NCBI GenBank assembly: GCA_964426675.1
Contig: CAYRRM010000022.1
Span: 1 to 51,034 of the forward strand
Source: DYMC01 sp035406705
GTDB lineage: Bacteria > Verrucomicrobiota > Lentisphaeria > Victivallales > GWF2-50-93
DNA length: 51,034 nt
Direction of reading: 5' to 3'
Numbering within the stretch: the stretch's first letter is position 1; each line of letters starts with the position of its first letter. Shown here one piece after another: positions 8,200 through 17,480 of the stretch. The notes beneath the pieces are model-generated. The model searched no databases and had not been told where the DNA came from. It worked only from the letters and a program-made list of their open reading frames with translations. Both the position numbers and the translations under genes were made by a program.

Positions 8200-8808
8200 T
8201 TATGTAGAGGGTTCTCCCTCTAATATTCTTTTTCCATTATACTTATTCATAGCTTGTTCTATTCCATGAAATATAGAGAATTTCAATGCAGAGGCAGAAT
8301 ATTCTACTACTTTTTGAAATATTCCTTGTTCCTGTTCAGAAAATTTAGAGAGGACAAAATCAGCCCCGTTCATTTTACTTTCTCGTCCAATTCCTATTCT
8401 TAATCTTGCAAAATTTGCTCCGACAAGATCTATAATAGACTGAACTCCCTTATGTCCCGCCGAACCAGCAGCAAAAGAGAACCTTATTTTTCCGAGTTCA
8501 ATATCCATATCATCATGTAAAACAATCATCTGGTTAACACTTAAATTCTTTTTTTTTATAAATACATTTACAGGTTCGCCGCTTAGATTCATATATTCCA
8601 TAGGTTTCAATATATAGATCTCTTTTTCATTTATTTGAAATTTTCTTAAAGAGGCTCCTTTTATTTGAAACTCATTCGAAATTCCAGGCATATTTATAGC
8701 AAAAAAATCTGCGACAATAAATCCTGCATTATGTCTTGTATTTTCATATTTTTGCCCCGGGTTGCCAAGAGCAACAATTAGCTCGAAAAATACATTGTTT
8801 CGGGGCAT
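8200..8808 (-). CDS. pth: Peptidyl-tRNA hydrolase
   Basis: 202 residues. It cleaves peptidyl-tRNAs that drop off the ribosome. The conserved N-terminal VALGNPGQKYENTRHNAGF carries the catalytic His and substrate-binding Asn; HDDMD supplies the conserved Asp, and GSAGHKGVQSI the conserved GGHNGL-like region with Gly-His. Length is normal (185-205). It sits 9 bases after rplY, the order often seen with prs-rplY-pth. Confidence 0.95.
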   Translation of the reverse strand: MPRNNVFFELIVALGNPGQKYENTRHNAGFIVADFFAINMPGISNEFQIKGASLRKFQINEKEIYILKPMEYMNLSGEPVNVFIKKKNLSVNQMIVLHDDMDIELGKIRFSFAAGSAGHKGVQSIIDLVGANFARLRIGIGRESKMNGADFVLSKFSEQEQGIFQKVVEYSASALKFSIFHGIEQAMNKYNGKRILEGEPST

Positions 8809-8817
8809 CTGTCAAAC

Positions 8818-9519
8818 CTATTTTTTCTCCTTCGAACTTTCTTTGGTTGTTTTTGCAGAATCTGCCTCTGCATCTTGCTCTTCTGTCTTTCCTTTTCCTC
8901 CAACCAATTCTGGCTCGGCAGCGGCAGCGGCTTCGCCCTCTGTAGCAGCAGGGGCAATTTCTTCTTCTGCTTTTGGTACAAGTACATGGAATACAACCTG
9001 ATGAGCATCTGTCACAGCCTTTACACCTTCAGGCATCTTAATCTCAGATACGTGGATAGCTTTATCCAATTCAAGACCACTTATATCAACCTCAATAGCC
9101 GCAGGAATATTCGCAGGTAATGCTTCAATTGTAATATAGTGCAGTACCTGTTCGAGGAAGCCTCCTTGAGAAAGTCCGATAGGGGTTCCTACGCCATGAA
9201 CGGGAACTTTCGCTTCTATCAATTGATCCATTCTTACTTCCTGAAAATCGATATGAAGAGTTGAGTTTCTGAGGTAGTCAAATTGAACATCTTTAACCAG
9301 GGCATTTATCTTACCCTCAGGGGCATCAAGTTCTACTAGATGCACATCTGAAACTGGAATTTCTTTCCATACCTTATCTTCCACATAAAACTGTTTAGAC
9401 TCTTTACCTGCACTATAAACAACACAAGGAATCTTTCCTGCTCTTCTTGCCTTCCTTGAAGCAGAAGTGCCAAGTTCAGACCTCGAAAGAACTTTTATTA
9501 CTGTCGATTTCAATGCCAT
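8818..9519 (-). CDS. rplY: 50S ribosomal protein L25 (CTC/TL5 type)
   Basis: 233 residues. The N-terminal half is the L25 5S-rRNA-binding domain (KARRAGKIPCVVYSAGKE), followed by the TL5-type C-terminal domain (residues about 95-185: LPANIPAAIEVDISGLELD). The last 45 residues are a low-complexity Ala/Glu/Lys tail, common in CTC proteins. It is 17 bases after prs and 9 before pth. Confidence 0.94.
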   Translation of the reverse strand: MALKSTVIKVLSRSELGTSASRKARRAGKIPCVVYSAGKESKQFYVEDKVWKEIPVSDVHLVELDAPEGKINALVKDVQFDYLRNSTLHIDFQEVRMDQLIEAKVPVHGVGTPIGLSQGGFLEQVLHYITIEALPANIPAAIEVDISGLELDKAIHVSEIKMPEGVKAVTDAHQVVFHVLVPKAEEEIAPAATEGEAAAAAEPELVGGKGKTEEQDAEADSAKTTKESSKEKK

Positions 9520-9536
9520 ATTTATTATCCTTTTTT

Positions 9537-10511
9537 TTAATTTTTTACATTATTGTTATTATCAACTATCTTAAATAGTGATGAAACAGATGCGCCTTCA
9601 TGAATTCTAACTATAGCTTCTCCTAAGAGTCTTGCAATACTGATTATCTTTATTTTTGATGGTAAATTAGGATCAACTGGAACAGCATCCGTTGTTATCA
9701 ACTGATCTATTGGGCTTTCCTCAATTCTCTTCTTGCCAATATCAGTGAGAAGACAATGAGAAACTGCTGCATAAATTTTAGCTGCTCCTTCTTTTTTAAG
9801 CAAATTAGCTGCTGCAGTAAGCGTCCCTGCAGTAGTTGTAATATCATCTGTTATTAAACATACTCTACCTGCAACATCTCCAACAAGGTGAGATGATTCA
9901 ACTGAGCTAGCATCAATTCTACGCTTTGCCACAACGGCCAATCCAGCATTAAGCATATCTGAATATGACTGAGCTAATTTTACGCTTCCAGAATCAGGAG
10001 AAACCACAATTGCTCCATCTCCAAGAACTTTTTTCAAATAAGGCACCAAAACAGGCATAGCATAGAGATGATCAACTGGAATATCAAAAAATCCCTGTAT
10101 TTGCTGGGAATGTAAGTCCATCGTAAGAACTCTCGAAGCCCCTGCTGCAGTAATAAGATTAGCAATTAGCTTTGCTGTGATAGGCACCCTTGGTTGATCT
10201 TTCCTATCCTGCCTGGCATATCCGAAAAATGGGATGACCGCAGTAACCCTCGCTGCCGATGCTCTCTTAGCAGCATCAAGCATAATCAAGAGTTCCATTA
10301 TAGTTTCATTGGGGGGATAGCACGTCGGTTGTATAAGAAAAACGTCAGCCCCCCTTATATTTGAATGGAACTTTACAAAAATCTCTCCATCAGGAAATTT
10401 GCTGATATCTACATCACCAAGCTGTATTCCCATTTCTAGTGAAATCTTTTCAGATAATGCCCTATTGGCATTACCAGAAAAAATACATATTCTTTCACCC
10501 CATTTTAACAT
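9537..10511 (-). CDS. prs: Ribose-phosphate pyrophosphokinase
   Basis: 324 residues. It makes PRPP from ribose 5-phosphate and ATP for nucleotide, His and Trp synthesis. Visible motifs: FSGNANRALSEKI, the ATP loop FGYARQDRKD, DLHSQQIQGFFDIPVDHL, and the PRPP-binding LITDDITTTAGT. Length is typical (310-325). It heads the prs-rplY-pth-rpsF run; a 140-base gap separates it from hisF, so a promoter probably lies there (TATAAT on the minus strand near 10540). Confidence 0.96.
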   Translation of the reverse strand: MLKWGERICIFSGNANRALSEKISLEMGIQLGDVDISKFPDGEIFVKFHSNIRGADVFLIQPTCYPPNETIMELLIMLDAAKRASAARVTAVIPFFGYARQDRKDQPRVPITAKLIANLITAAGASRVLTMDLHSQQIQGFFDIPVDHLYAMPVLVPYLKKVLGDGAIVVSPDSGSVKLAQSYSDMLNAGLAVVAKRRIDASSVESSHLVGDVAGRVCLITDDITTTAGTLTAAANLLKKEGAAKIYAAVSHCLLTDIGKKRIEESPIDQLITTDAVPVDPNLPSKIKIISIARLLGEAIVRIHEGASVSSLFKIVDNNNNVKN

Positions 10512-10651
10512 AAGTTAGTGAATCCTTAAAAAAAGCTTTTGTATAATTATATTTCCGAAAAAGCGCTTTAATCTAATGTATTGTCCATATTTTTCAAATT
10601 TAAATGGCAAAAATAATTAAATTTGTTCAAAAAGTAAATATAAGATAAAAA

Positions 10652-11419
10652 TTAGTCTATCATTCTGATATGTATGCCCTCTCTGAAAAGATATTCTTTC
10701 ACATCATTTACTGTATACTTTCCAAAATGAAAAATACTTGCGGCAAGAACAGCGTCAGCTTTTCCATTAATGAGAACATCAGCCATATGATGAAGCTCTC
10801 CAGCCCCACCTGATGCAATTACCGGTACATTAACAGATTCTGCTACTCTCCTTGTAAGTTCAATATCATATCCATTCTTTGTCCCATCACAATCCATACT
10901 TGTAAGAAGTATTTCTCCAGCGCCGAGTTTAACTGCCATTTGTGCCCATAAAATAGCATCTAACCTTGTTTTTTTTCTCCCTCCATGAGTGTAAACACTC
11001 CATGACTTTGATTCAGCATCTCTCTTAGCATCTATAGCAACAACTATACATTGACTTCCGAAAACGTCAGCTCCCCTGGTAATCAATTCAGGATCAGCTA
11101 TTGCAGCGGTATTAAGAGAAACCTTATCTGCACCAGCATTGAGGATTTTTCTCATATCTTCAATAGTCCTTATTCCTCCTCCTACAGTAAGTGGTATAAA
11201 GACCTCTGATGCGGTTCGTTCAATAATATCTACCATTGTGTTTCTGTCATCACTACTTGCTGTAATATCAAGGAAAACTAATTCGTCAGCTCCCTGAAGA
11301 TCATAGCATTTTGCAGCCTCTACAGGATTTCCTGCATCAATCAGATTGACAAAATTAACGCCTTTTACAACTCTACCTCCTGTTACATCTAAACACGGAA
11401 TAATTCTTTTTGTGATCAT
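10652..11419 (-). CDS. hisF: Imidazole glycerol phosphate synthase subunit HisF
   Basis: 255 residues. The cyclase subunit converts PRFAR plus ammonia (from HisH) to imidazole glycerol phosphate and AICAR in histidine synthesis. The catalytic aspartates lie in RIIPCLDVTGGRVVKG (Asp11) and VVAIDAKR (Asp130); VPVIASGGAG and the phosphate loops are present. A full-length TIM barrel. No other his gene is nearby; it stands 38 bases after the 2-oxoacid oxidoreductase genes and may be cotranscribed with them. Confidence 0.96.
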   Translation of the reverse strand: MITKRIIPCLDVTGGRVVKGVNFVNLIDAGNPVEAAKCYDLQGADELVFLDITASSDDRNTMVDIIERTASEVFIPLTVGGGIRTIEDMRKILNAGADKVSLNTAAIADPELITRGADVFGSQCIVVAIDAKRDAESKSWSVYTHGGRKKTRLDAILWAQMAVKLGAGEILLTSMDCDGTKNGYDIELTRRVAESVNVPVIASGGAGELHHMADVLINGKADAVLAASIFHFGKYTVNDVKEYLFREGIHIRMID

Positions 11420-11457
11420 AAGAGGAACTCTATTGTTTTTTATTCGTTTTTTAGAGG

Positions 11458-12903
11458 TTAGTTTTCCTTCGAATATCTTTGCATTGCTATCTTCTGCCCT
11501 TCACCAAATGCTCTCAAATTTAAGTCAAGTATATGCTCTTTGTTCGCAAAAGCTTTCCTTATCGCTTTTAGAAAAGAATTTCTTGATATTTCCTTTATAA
11601 AATGAGAAGTTGCTCCAAGCATTAGCGTATTTGCAATTCTCGAATCACCAAGATTTTTAGCAATTTCCGAAGCATTAAAATTGAAAATACGATAATTATC
11701 CGGTTCATCTTTGAGAGTATTCACATTATTTTCATCATAAATTAAAATCCCATTATTTTCCATATCATTTTTAAATTTATCCATTGCGAGTTGGCTAAAA
11801 ATTATCATTACATCTGCCTTTTCAATTATAGGAGAAGATATTTTTTTTGATGATATTACAACGGAACAGTTCGCCGTTCCACCTCTCATTTCAGGACCAT
11901 ACGAAGGTAACCACGTTACTTGAAATCCCTGCTGATGTGCCGCTTCAGCTATAATCATACCGAGACTTAATATACCTTGCCCGCCAAAGCCCGCGCATTT
12001 TATTTTTATAGTGAAATCCTTTTTTTCTGATATTTTCTCGATATCATTGAAGTTATCTTCCTGCGGATAAAGTAAGTCTCTTACTATATCCGAATCATAC
12101 ACTGGTTTCATATTTTTTTTAGGCTGTCTCTCTGCTCCTATATCCTTAAACTTTGAAAGAGGGAAATAAGAAATCATTTTTTCACTTATCCATTTATCAC
12201 TTTCTGGCGGAGACATTTTTAAATTTACAGGACATGAAGAGAGAAATTCCACAAGAGAGAATCCTTTTTTATCTCTCATATAAGTGAAAGCTTTCCTTAA
12301 AGCAGATTTTGCCTTGCGTATGTTTGCAGGATTATTAAGAGCGACACGTTCTACATATACTGGAGAATCAAGAGCAGCAACCATTTCGCATATCTTCATA
12401 GGAAAACCCTCATTCTCCACACTCCTCCCATATGGAGATGTTTGGGTCTTTTGCCCAGGCAGAGTCGTGGGCGCCATTTGACCTCCAGTCATACCGTAAA
12501 TCGCATTGTTGACAAATAAAACTGTTATGTTTTCCCCTCTATTTGCCGCCTGCAAAAGTTCATTCAATCCAATCGCTCCAAGATCCCCATCACCCTGATA
12601 GCAAACAACATTAAAATCAGGTCTTGAACGAACTATCCCTGTAGCTACTGCCGGTGCCCTACCATGAGGAACAGAAATCCCGGGGACCTTAAAATAATAA
12701 TAACCAAAAACAGAACACCCCACCGGCCACACCATTATAGTATCATCGAACATATTTAGCTCAGATATTGCCTCAGCGATAAGTTTATGCAAAACCCCAT
12801 GCCCACAACCCGGACAATAATGCATATTGGTCTTTATTTGTCCAGGACGCCTCTCAAAAATCTCAAAAAATGCGTTGGGCTTTTTGAATATTGCTTCAGT
12901 CAT
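11458..12903 (-). CDS. 2-oxoacid:ferredoxin oxidoreductase, fused beta and gamma subunits
   Basis: 481 residues. Residues about 1-265 are the TPP-binding beta subunit (HYCPGCGHGVLHKL, CYQGDGDLGAIGLNE, NNAIYGMTGGQMAPTT). Residues about 295-480 are the gamma subunit (AGFGGQGILSLGMIIAEAA, WLPSYGPEMRGG). They are joined by a lysine-rich linker. With korA and korD this makes a complex that decarboxylates a 2-oxoacid (2-oxoglutarate or a branched-chain oxoacid) and reduces ferredoxin. The beta and gamma parts are usually separate genes. Overlaps korA by 4 bases (ATGA). Which oxoacid it uses cannot be read from the sequence. Confidence 0.9.
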   Translation of the reverse strand: MTEAIFKKPNAFFEIFERRPGQIKTNMHYCPGCGHGVLHKLIAEAISELNMFDDTIMVWPVGCSVFGYYYFKVPGISVPHGRAPAVATGIVRSRPDFNVVCYQGDGDLGAIGLNELLQAANRGENITVLFVNNAIYGMTGGQMAPTTLPGQKTQTSPYGRSVENEGFPMKICEMVAALDSPVYVERVALNNPANIRKAKSALRKAFTYMRDKKGFSLVEFLSSCPVNLKMSPPESDKWISEKMISYFPLSKFKDIGAERQPKKNMKPVYDSDIVRDLLYPQEDNFNDIEKISEKKDFTIKIKCAGFGGQGILSLGMIIAEAAHQQGFQVTWLPSYGPEMRGGTANCSVVISSKKISSPIIEKADVMIIFSQLAMDKFKNDMENNGILIYDENNVNTLKDEPDNYRIFNFNASEIAKNLGDSRIANTLMLGATSHFIKEISRNSFLKAIRKAFANKEHILDLNLRAFGEGQKIAMQRYSKEN

Positions 12904-13976
12904 CTACTTGTTTCCTTTCCATTAAGAATGTTCTTACAACATTTTTCTATCTCAAGTTCAGAAGGAATATTTCCTCCCATTCTGGCGCATAAATAAACTG
13001 GTTTTGAACACGATATTGCGAGCTTTATATCATCAATCATTTGTCCATTACTCAACTCCACACTTACAAAAAAGGACGCGATCTTCGACTTCTCAACAAA
13101 TTCATTTTGTGGAAAAGGGAAAAGTGTAATAGGTCTTATAAGCCCGGCCTTTATCCCTTTCTTTCTCATATTGTGAACAGCGTTTTTTGCGATTCTCGCA
13201 GATATACCATATGCAGACAAAATAATTTCGGCATCGTCTGTCATATATAACTCAACTCTCTGTTCCTTCTTTGATATTTCTTCATACTTTTTTTGTAATT
13301 TCACATTAACTTCTTCAAGTTCATCATGTTCAAGAAAAATTGAAGTAATATAATTTGATTTTCCTTTTTGAGTTAAAGACCAGTCTGAATTCTTCCGCTG
13401 TAATTTTCGTGGAGGAGGTAAGATGACAGACTCAAGCATCAGCCCTATAACTCCATCGGATAAGACATAAACTGGAGTTCTATATTTATCGGCAAGTTCA
13501 AACGCCAGATAAGTCAAATCACACATCTCCTGCGGAGAATCCGGTGCAAGGACAATACACTTATAGCTACCATGCCCACCACCTTTCACCACCTGATTAT
13601 AATCAGCCTGTTCAGGCCCAATATTCCCAAGACCAGGTCCACCTCTCATTATATCAACTATAACTCCAGGCATTTCACAAGTTGCCATATAGGAAACACA
13701 TTCTTGCTTAAGACTTATACCCAATCCAGAAGAGGCCGTCATAGCTGTCTTTCCAGCAGCTGCTGCACCAAAAACCATATTTATTGCTGCTATTTCTGAT
13801 TCTGCTTGTAGAAAAACTCTTCCTAATTTCGGAAACAATAATGCGGCAGTATGAGCTATCTCACTTGCTGGAGTAATTGGATATCCGAAAAAACAATCGC
13901 AACCTGCAAGTAAGGCTCCATAAATTGCAGCATCATTTCCCTTTAGCAGAATTCGAACTTCTCTTGCGTTTCTCAT
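12900..13976 (-). CDS. korA: 2-oxoacid:ferredoxin oxidoreductase alpha subunit
   Basis: 358 residues. It begins VRILLKGNDAAIYGALLAGCDCFFGYPITPASEI, the alpha-subunit pyrimidine-binding start, and continues with SSGLGISLKQE, IVDIMRGGPGLG and the C-terminal EIILSAYG domain. It combines with the fused beta-gamma subunit and the ferredoxin-like delta subunit. It overlaps korD by 44 bases and korBC by 4, so translation is probably coupled. Palindrome copy 3 encodes ARIA in its C-terminal third. The symbol is by family; a VorB-type role is equally possible. Confidence 0.9.
   Translation of the reverse strand: MRNAREVRILLKGNDAAIYGALLAGCDCFFGYPITPASEIAHTAALLFPKLGRVFLQAESEIAAINMVFGAAAAGKTAMTASSGLGISLKQECVSYMATCEMPGVIVDIMRGGPGLGNIGPEQADYNQVVKGGGHGSYKCIVLAPDSPQEMCDLTYLAFELADKYRTPVYVLSDGVIGLMLESVILPPPRKLQRKNSDWSLTQKGKSNYITSIFLEHDELEEVNVKLQKKYEEISKKEQRVELYMTDDAEIILSAYGISARIAKNAVHNMRKKGIKAGLIRPITLFPFPQNEFVEKSKIASFFVSVELSNGQMIDDIKLAISCSKPVYLCARMGGNIPSELEIEKCCKNILNGKETSR
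13188..13200. repeat. Palindrome TGCGA-TTC-TCGCA, copy 3
   Basis: Perfect arms. Inside the korA-like gene (minus strand), read as ARIA. Confidence 0.9.
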
Positions 13977-14271
13977 TAGTATTCTTGCTCTTTTCAGTTT
14001 TTAACTTGTCATTGCGATATTCGTCGTCATTTTTATAAATTGTAATTGCACCGGGCTCAGGGCAACTGTAAAAACAATTCCCACAACCAATACACAAAGA
14101 TTCATCCACACAAAATACATATTTAAAACCATAACTATTAATTTTGTTGCCTTTTAGCAGGATCTTTTTAGGACAGGCAACGATGCACTTCCCGCATGCT
14201 TTACATTCTTCAGAGCTAATCAAAACAGAAAAATGAGGTAATTTTAATTTATCTTTCAAATTCAAAAGCAA
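13933..14271 (-). CDS. korD: 2-oxoacid:ferredoxin oxidoreductase delta (ferredoxin-like) subunit
   Basis: Up to 112 residues with two 4Fe-4S motifs: CKACGKCIVACPKK and CIGCGNCFYSCPEPG. It passes electrons from the catalytic subunits to free ferredoxin. The C-terminal 30 residues are Lys/Asn/Ser-rich and overlap the korA start. No ATG is available before the cluster domain; the longest frame starts at a TTG at 14271 without an obvious ribosome binding site, so the start is uncertain by up to about ten codons. First of the korD-korA-korBC set. Confidence 0.88.
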   Translation of the reverse strand: MLLNLKDKLKLPHFSVLISSEECKACGKCIVACPKKILLKGNKINSYGFKYVFCVDESLCIGCGNCFYSCPEPGAITIYKNDDEYRNDKLKTEKSKNTNEKRKRSSNSAKGK

Positions 14272-14323
14272 AAAATTTTTTTATTAAGTTCTAAAAATAA
14301 AAAACAACAATTAATCCTTAAGT

Positions 14324-14782
14324 TTAGTCTTCTTTCTGAAAGAAAGACAAAAATCCAACATCCCGACCTTCTTTCTCCGATCTCATCTTCCTTAGGGCAG
14401 TAGTTTTTGTGACTTGAAAAGTCGCTTCTTCGAGCAATGAATCATATTTATGCTGTTGATGCTGCTTACCTGTATCAGTAGATGATACAAAAGGTTTATC
14501 GCTAACAAGCAAAACAGTTTGTCCAAGCCTGATATGATCACCTGCTTTCACTTCCACACGACCAGTCACCTGATCATTATTTAGTTTTGTTCCGTTTGTA
14601 CTGCCATTGTCTTCAAGGAAGATTTTTCCGCCATCAAAAAATATTTTGCAGTGGAGACGTGATGCCTTCTTATCAAAAATACATATTTTACAGCTATCAC
14701 TTCTGCCAATTGTGTTTTCACCTTCCTCGATGGGAAATTCTTCCCCTTTATTCATTCCGCTAAGGCAAACTAATTTTGGCAT
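14324..14782 (-). CDS. FHA domain protein
   Basis: 152 residues. A single forkhead-associated domain spans about residues 1-100: NTIGRSDSCKICI, ASRLHCKI (the Ser and His that bind phosphothreonine), DNGSTNGTKLNN, LRLGQ-like HIRLGQTVLLV. It should bind Thr-phosphorylated partner proteins. The last 50 residues are polar without recognised domain. No kinase or phosphatase gene is adjacent. It is 52 bases upstream of korD on the same strand and may lead that transcript. Confidence 0.9.
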   Translation of the reverse strand: MPKLVCLSGMNKGEEFPIEEGENTIGRSDSCKICIFDKKASRLHCKIFFDGGKIFLEDNGSTNGTKLNNDQVTGRVEVKAGDHIRLGQTVLLVSDKPFVSSTDTGKQHQQHKYDSLLEEATFQVTKTTALRKMRSEKEGRDVGFLSFFQKED

Positions 14783-14927
14783 ATTGACAAACTCCGTGTT
14801 TTTTTTACTTTTCTCTTCATAATATGGCTTCTCCTACAAAGAAAGTCAAACAAAATGAATATTTTTTTTTAAAAGATTGTTTTTTTTTAATTTGCAAATA
14901 TTTTAAATGTCTTCTTAATTAAAAAAA

Positions 14928-16031
14928 ATGAAAACAAAAATGGAGCAAAAGAAAATAAGAGTTTTCAATTTCAGTGCAGGTCCTTCAATGTTACCAACAG
15001 CCGTAATGGAAAAAGCACAAAAAGAATTCTGTGATTACTCTAATACCGGTTGCGGTATTATGGAACTCTCACACAGAGGAGCAGAATTCACTGCTGTGAT
15101 AGAAAAAGCCGAAAAAAATATCCGCGAAATTATGCGAATTCCAGATGACTATTCGGTCTGCTTTATTCAGGGTGGAGCAAGCCTTCAATTCGCAATGATA
15201 CCAATGAATTTTCTAAAAACAGGTTCATTCGCTGAATACGCAGATACTGGCAGCTGGTCAAGCGCAGCAATAAAACAATCTCAATTCTTCGGTGAAACAA
15301 GAATTGTATGCTCAAGCAAGGAGACAAAATACGATAGAATCCCTCCTTTCAACACATGGAAAACATCTTCTGATGCAGCATATCTACATATAACAAGCAA
15401 TAACACAATATATGGAACTCAATACAAAACATTCCCTCAAACTAATGTTCCTCTTCTCGCTGACATGTCCAGTGATATAATGTCAAGACAAATTGATGTA
15501 AGTAAATTTTCATTAATATATGCCGGCGCACAAAAAAATCTCGGTCCAGCAGGAGTTGCTGTAGTAATCATAAAAAATGATTTCGCAGCAAAAGCAATAG
15601 AAAAAGTCCCAACTATGCTGAAATACTCAACTTATATAGAAAAAAAATCCTTATATAATACTCCACCAACGTTTGCTATATACATGATAGGACTTGTAAC
15701 TGATTGGATAAAAGAAAATGGTGGACTCTCTGAAATTGAAAAAATTAACGAAAAAAAAGCAAAACTAATCTATGACAAACTCGACAGTAGCAAATTCTAC
15801 AAAACACCTGTCCAAAAAGATAGCAGATCAAATATGAATGTAGTATTTACTCTTCCAAATGAAGAACTTGAAACAAAATTTCTGAAAGAAGCAAAAAACC
15901 GTAAACTCATCGGATTGAAAGGACATCGCTCTGTCGGAGGAATGAGAGCCAGCATCTACAATGCAATGCCTCTGGAAGGAGTAGAAAAACTCGTCGAATT
16001 AATGGATGACTTCGAAAAAACAAATGCATAA
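14928..16031 (+). CDS. serC: Phosphoserine aminotransferase
   Basis: 367 residues. A PLP enzyme converting 3-phosphohydroxypyruvate and glutamate to phosphoserine (serine synthesis; also B6 synthesis in some bacteria). Conserved: NFSAGPSMLP at the N terminus, SHRGAEF, QGGASLQF, the PLP-lysine segment YAGAQKNLGPAGV, and GLKGHRSVGGMRASIYNAM at the C terminus. Start could also be the ATG at 14940; neither has a good ribosome binding site. Followed with overlap by a radical SAM gene. Confidence 0.96.
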   Translation: MKTKMEQKKIRVFNFSAGPSMLPTAVMEKAQKEFCDYSNTGCGIMELSHRGAEFTAVIEKAEKNIREIMRIPDDYSVCFIQGGASLQFAMIPMNFLKTGSFAEYADTGSWSSAAIKQSQFFGETRIVCSSKETKYDRIPPFNTWKTSSDAAYLHITSNNTIYGTQYKTFPQTNVPLLADMSSDIMSRQIDVSKFSLIYAGAQKNLGPAGVAVVIIKNDFAAKAIEKVPTMLKYSTYIEKKSLYNTPPTFAIYMIGLVTDWIKENGGLSEIEKINEKKAKLIYDKLDSSKFYKTPVQKDSRSNMNVVFTLPNEELETKFLKEAKNRKLIGLKGHRSVGGMRASIYNAMPLEGVEKLVELMDDFEKTNA

Positions 16032-16902
16032 AATCGAAGCAAAATGGTACAAAAAAGAGTCTGCAGGAAAGGTAATCTGCAGACTCTGCCCAAGAATGTG
16101 TATCATCGCCCCTGAAAATCATGGTTTTTGCGGAGTTCGCAAAAATATTGATGGAACCCTTTATGCTCTTTCTTATGGGCACCCTGTTGCCATTCACATA
16201 GACCCTATTGAGAAAAAACCATTGAAAAAATTTTTACCAGGTACAAGAACTTTTTCAATAGGATGTTATGGCTGTAACCTATCCTGCGTGTTCTGTCAAA
16301 ACTATCATCTTTCAAGAGCATTCTATTCTGAAGATGAGCTATGCGAATTTATAATGCCAGAACAACTCGTAAACACAGCATTGAAACAAAATTGTGCATC
16401 AATAGCTTTTACTTACAATGAGCCTATTACGTGGGCCGAATATATGATAGATATTGCGAAATTCGCAAAAAAATCAAACCTTGCCACGGTGATGGTTTCC
16501 AATGGATATCTAACAGAAGAAGCTGCAAAAGAAATATTCCGTCTAATAGATGCGGCAAATATAGATATGAAAGGTTTCTCTGAAGATTTCTATCATAGAC
16601 TTACCTCTGCCTCATTGGAGCCAGTCTTGAACGCAATGAAATTATTTTTCTCAATGGGAAAACACCTCGAAATAACCAATCTCGTAATCCCTGGCGAAAA
16701 TGATAGTAAAAGTATGATCGAAAATTTCTTAGATTGGACTGCCAAAAATCTCTCGATGAAAGTCCCCATACATTTCACTGCATATCATCCAGACTATAAA
16801 TACAATTCCGCCCCCCCTACCCCTTCAGAAACGCTGCATTCAATAAAAAGTCTTGCTGAAAAAAAAGGCTTCAAAAATATATTTTTAGGGAATATTTTCT
16901 GA
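16024..16902 (+). CDS. AmmeMemoRadiSam-type radical SAM protein
   Basis: About 292 residues from the ATG at 16024. The cluster motif is CNLSCVFCQN (CX3CX2C). Upstream, CRLCPRMC and GFCGVRKN plus HIDPIEKKPLKKFLPGTRTFSIGCYGCN are hallmarks of the radical SAM partner of Memo and AMMECR1 proteins. The exact reaction is unknown to me. Neither partner gene is in this window. An alternative ATG at 16006 would add six residues with no homology; the chosen start overlaps the serC end by 8 bases. Palindrome copy 4 encodes AKFA near the middle; a one-mismatch copy is at 16129-16141, where CGVRK is conserved by the family. Confidence 0.88.
   Translation: MHKIEAKWYKKESAGKVICRLCPRMCIIAPENHGFCGVRKNIDGTLYALSYGHPVAIHIDPIEKKPLKKFLPGTRTFSIGCYGCNLSCVFCQNYHLSRAFYSEDELCEFIMPEQLVNTALKQNCASIAFTYNEPITWAEYMIDIAKFAKKSNLATVMVSNGYLTEEAAKEIFRLIDAANIDMKGFSEDFYHRLTSASLEPVLNAMKLFFSMGKHLEITNLVIPGENDSKSMIENFLDWTAKNLSMKVPIHFTAYHPDYKYNSAPPTPSETLHSIKSLAEKKGFKNIFLGNIF
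16455..16467. repeat. Palindrome TGCGA-AAT-TCGCA, copy 4
   Basis: Perfect arms. Inside the radical SAM gene (plus strand), read as AKFA. Confidence 0.9.
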
Positions 16903-16982
16903 CCAGCATTCCACCACAGTATAGTAAAAAATAACTACTGCTTATACAATAAAGCAAAATGAAATTCACATACAAGCCAATA

Positions 16983-17462
16983 TTACTTCACTGTAAGTAA
17001 TAAGACAATTCCAAATGCCATTGTGAAAATTGCGACTGTCTCAATGATTCCAAGAACCATAAGATAATTAGCAAATCCTTTTTCTGTTTCAGCAAAGGCA
17101 TCAGCAGCTCCTGCTCCAGCTACACCTTGCAACCATGCAGAAATTCCAAGAGCTATACCACCAAAAATTCCAAGCATAAGAAAAAGTGGATAATTATTGA
17201 AAATCTCTGCTGTTGTTGCCGAATTCACTTTAAGATTTATTAACATCATAAGAATAAACCCATAAATCGTCTGGGAAAGTGGCGCTCCCGCAAATGCAAG
17301 AAGCAAAAAAGGCGCCTGTTTATTTTGTCCATAACATTTTTTCCACGCTCCGATTGCAGAACTACCAGCAGCACCGGAACCAAGCCCTGACCCCATAGCA
17401 GCAAAAGCAACGGCAGCAAAAGCACCTCCCTGACATAAAGCGCGAATGAGTGTTTCGTTCAT
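16983..17462 (-). CDS. atpK: V-type ATPase subunit K (rotor ring proteolipid)
   Basis: 159 residues with four membrane helices, i.e. the double-hairpin form. Residues that bind Na+ in Enterococcus NtpK have counterparts: Ser63 and Gln64 in APLSQTIYGF, Gln112 in SAWLQG, and Glu141 in GIIETVAIF. This points to a sodium rather than proton rotor. The sequence has the glycine-rich GSGLGSGAAGSSAIGAW in helix 1. Last gene of the operon; its ATG follows AAGGAGAAGAAA. Downstream, 16903-16982 separates it from the convergent radical SAM gene with no obvious hairpin. Confidence 0.93.
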   Translation of the reverse strand: MNETLIRALCQGGAFAAVAFAAMGSGLGSGAAGSSAIGAWKKCYGQNKQAPFLLLAFAGAPLSQTIYGFILMMLINLKVNSATTAEIFNNYPLFLMLGIFGGIALGISAWLQGVAGAGAADAFAETEKGFANYLMVLGIIETVAIFTMAFGIVLLLTVK

Positions 17463-17480
17463 TTTCTTCTCCTTTTATTG

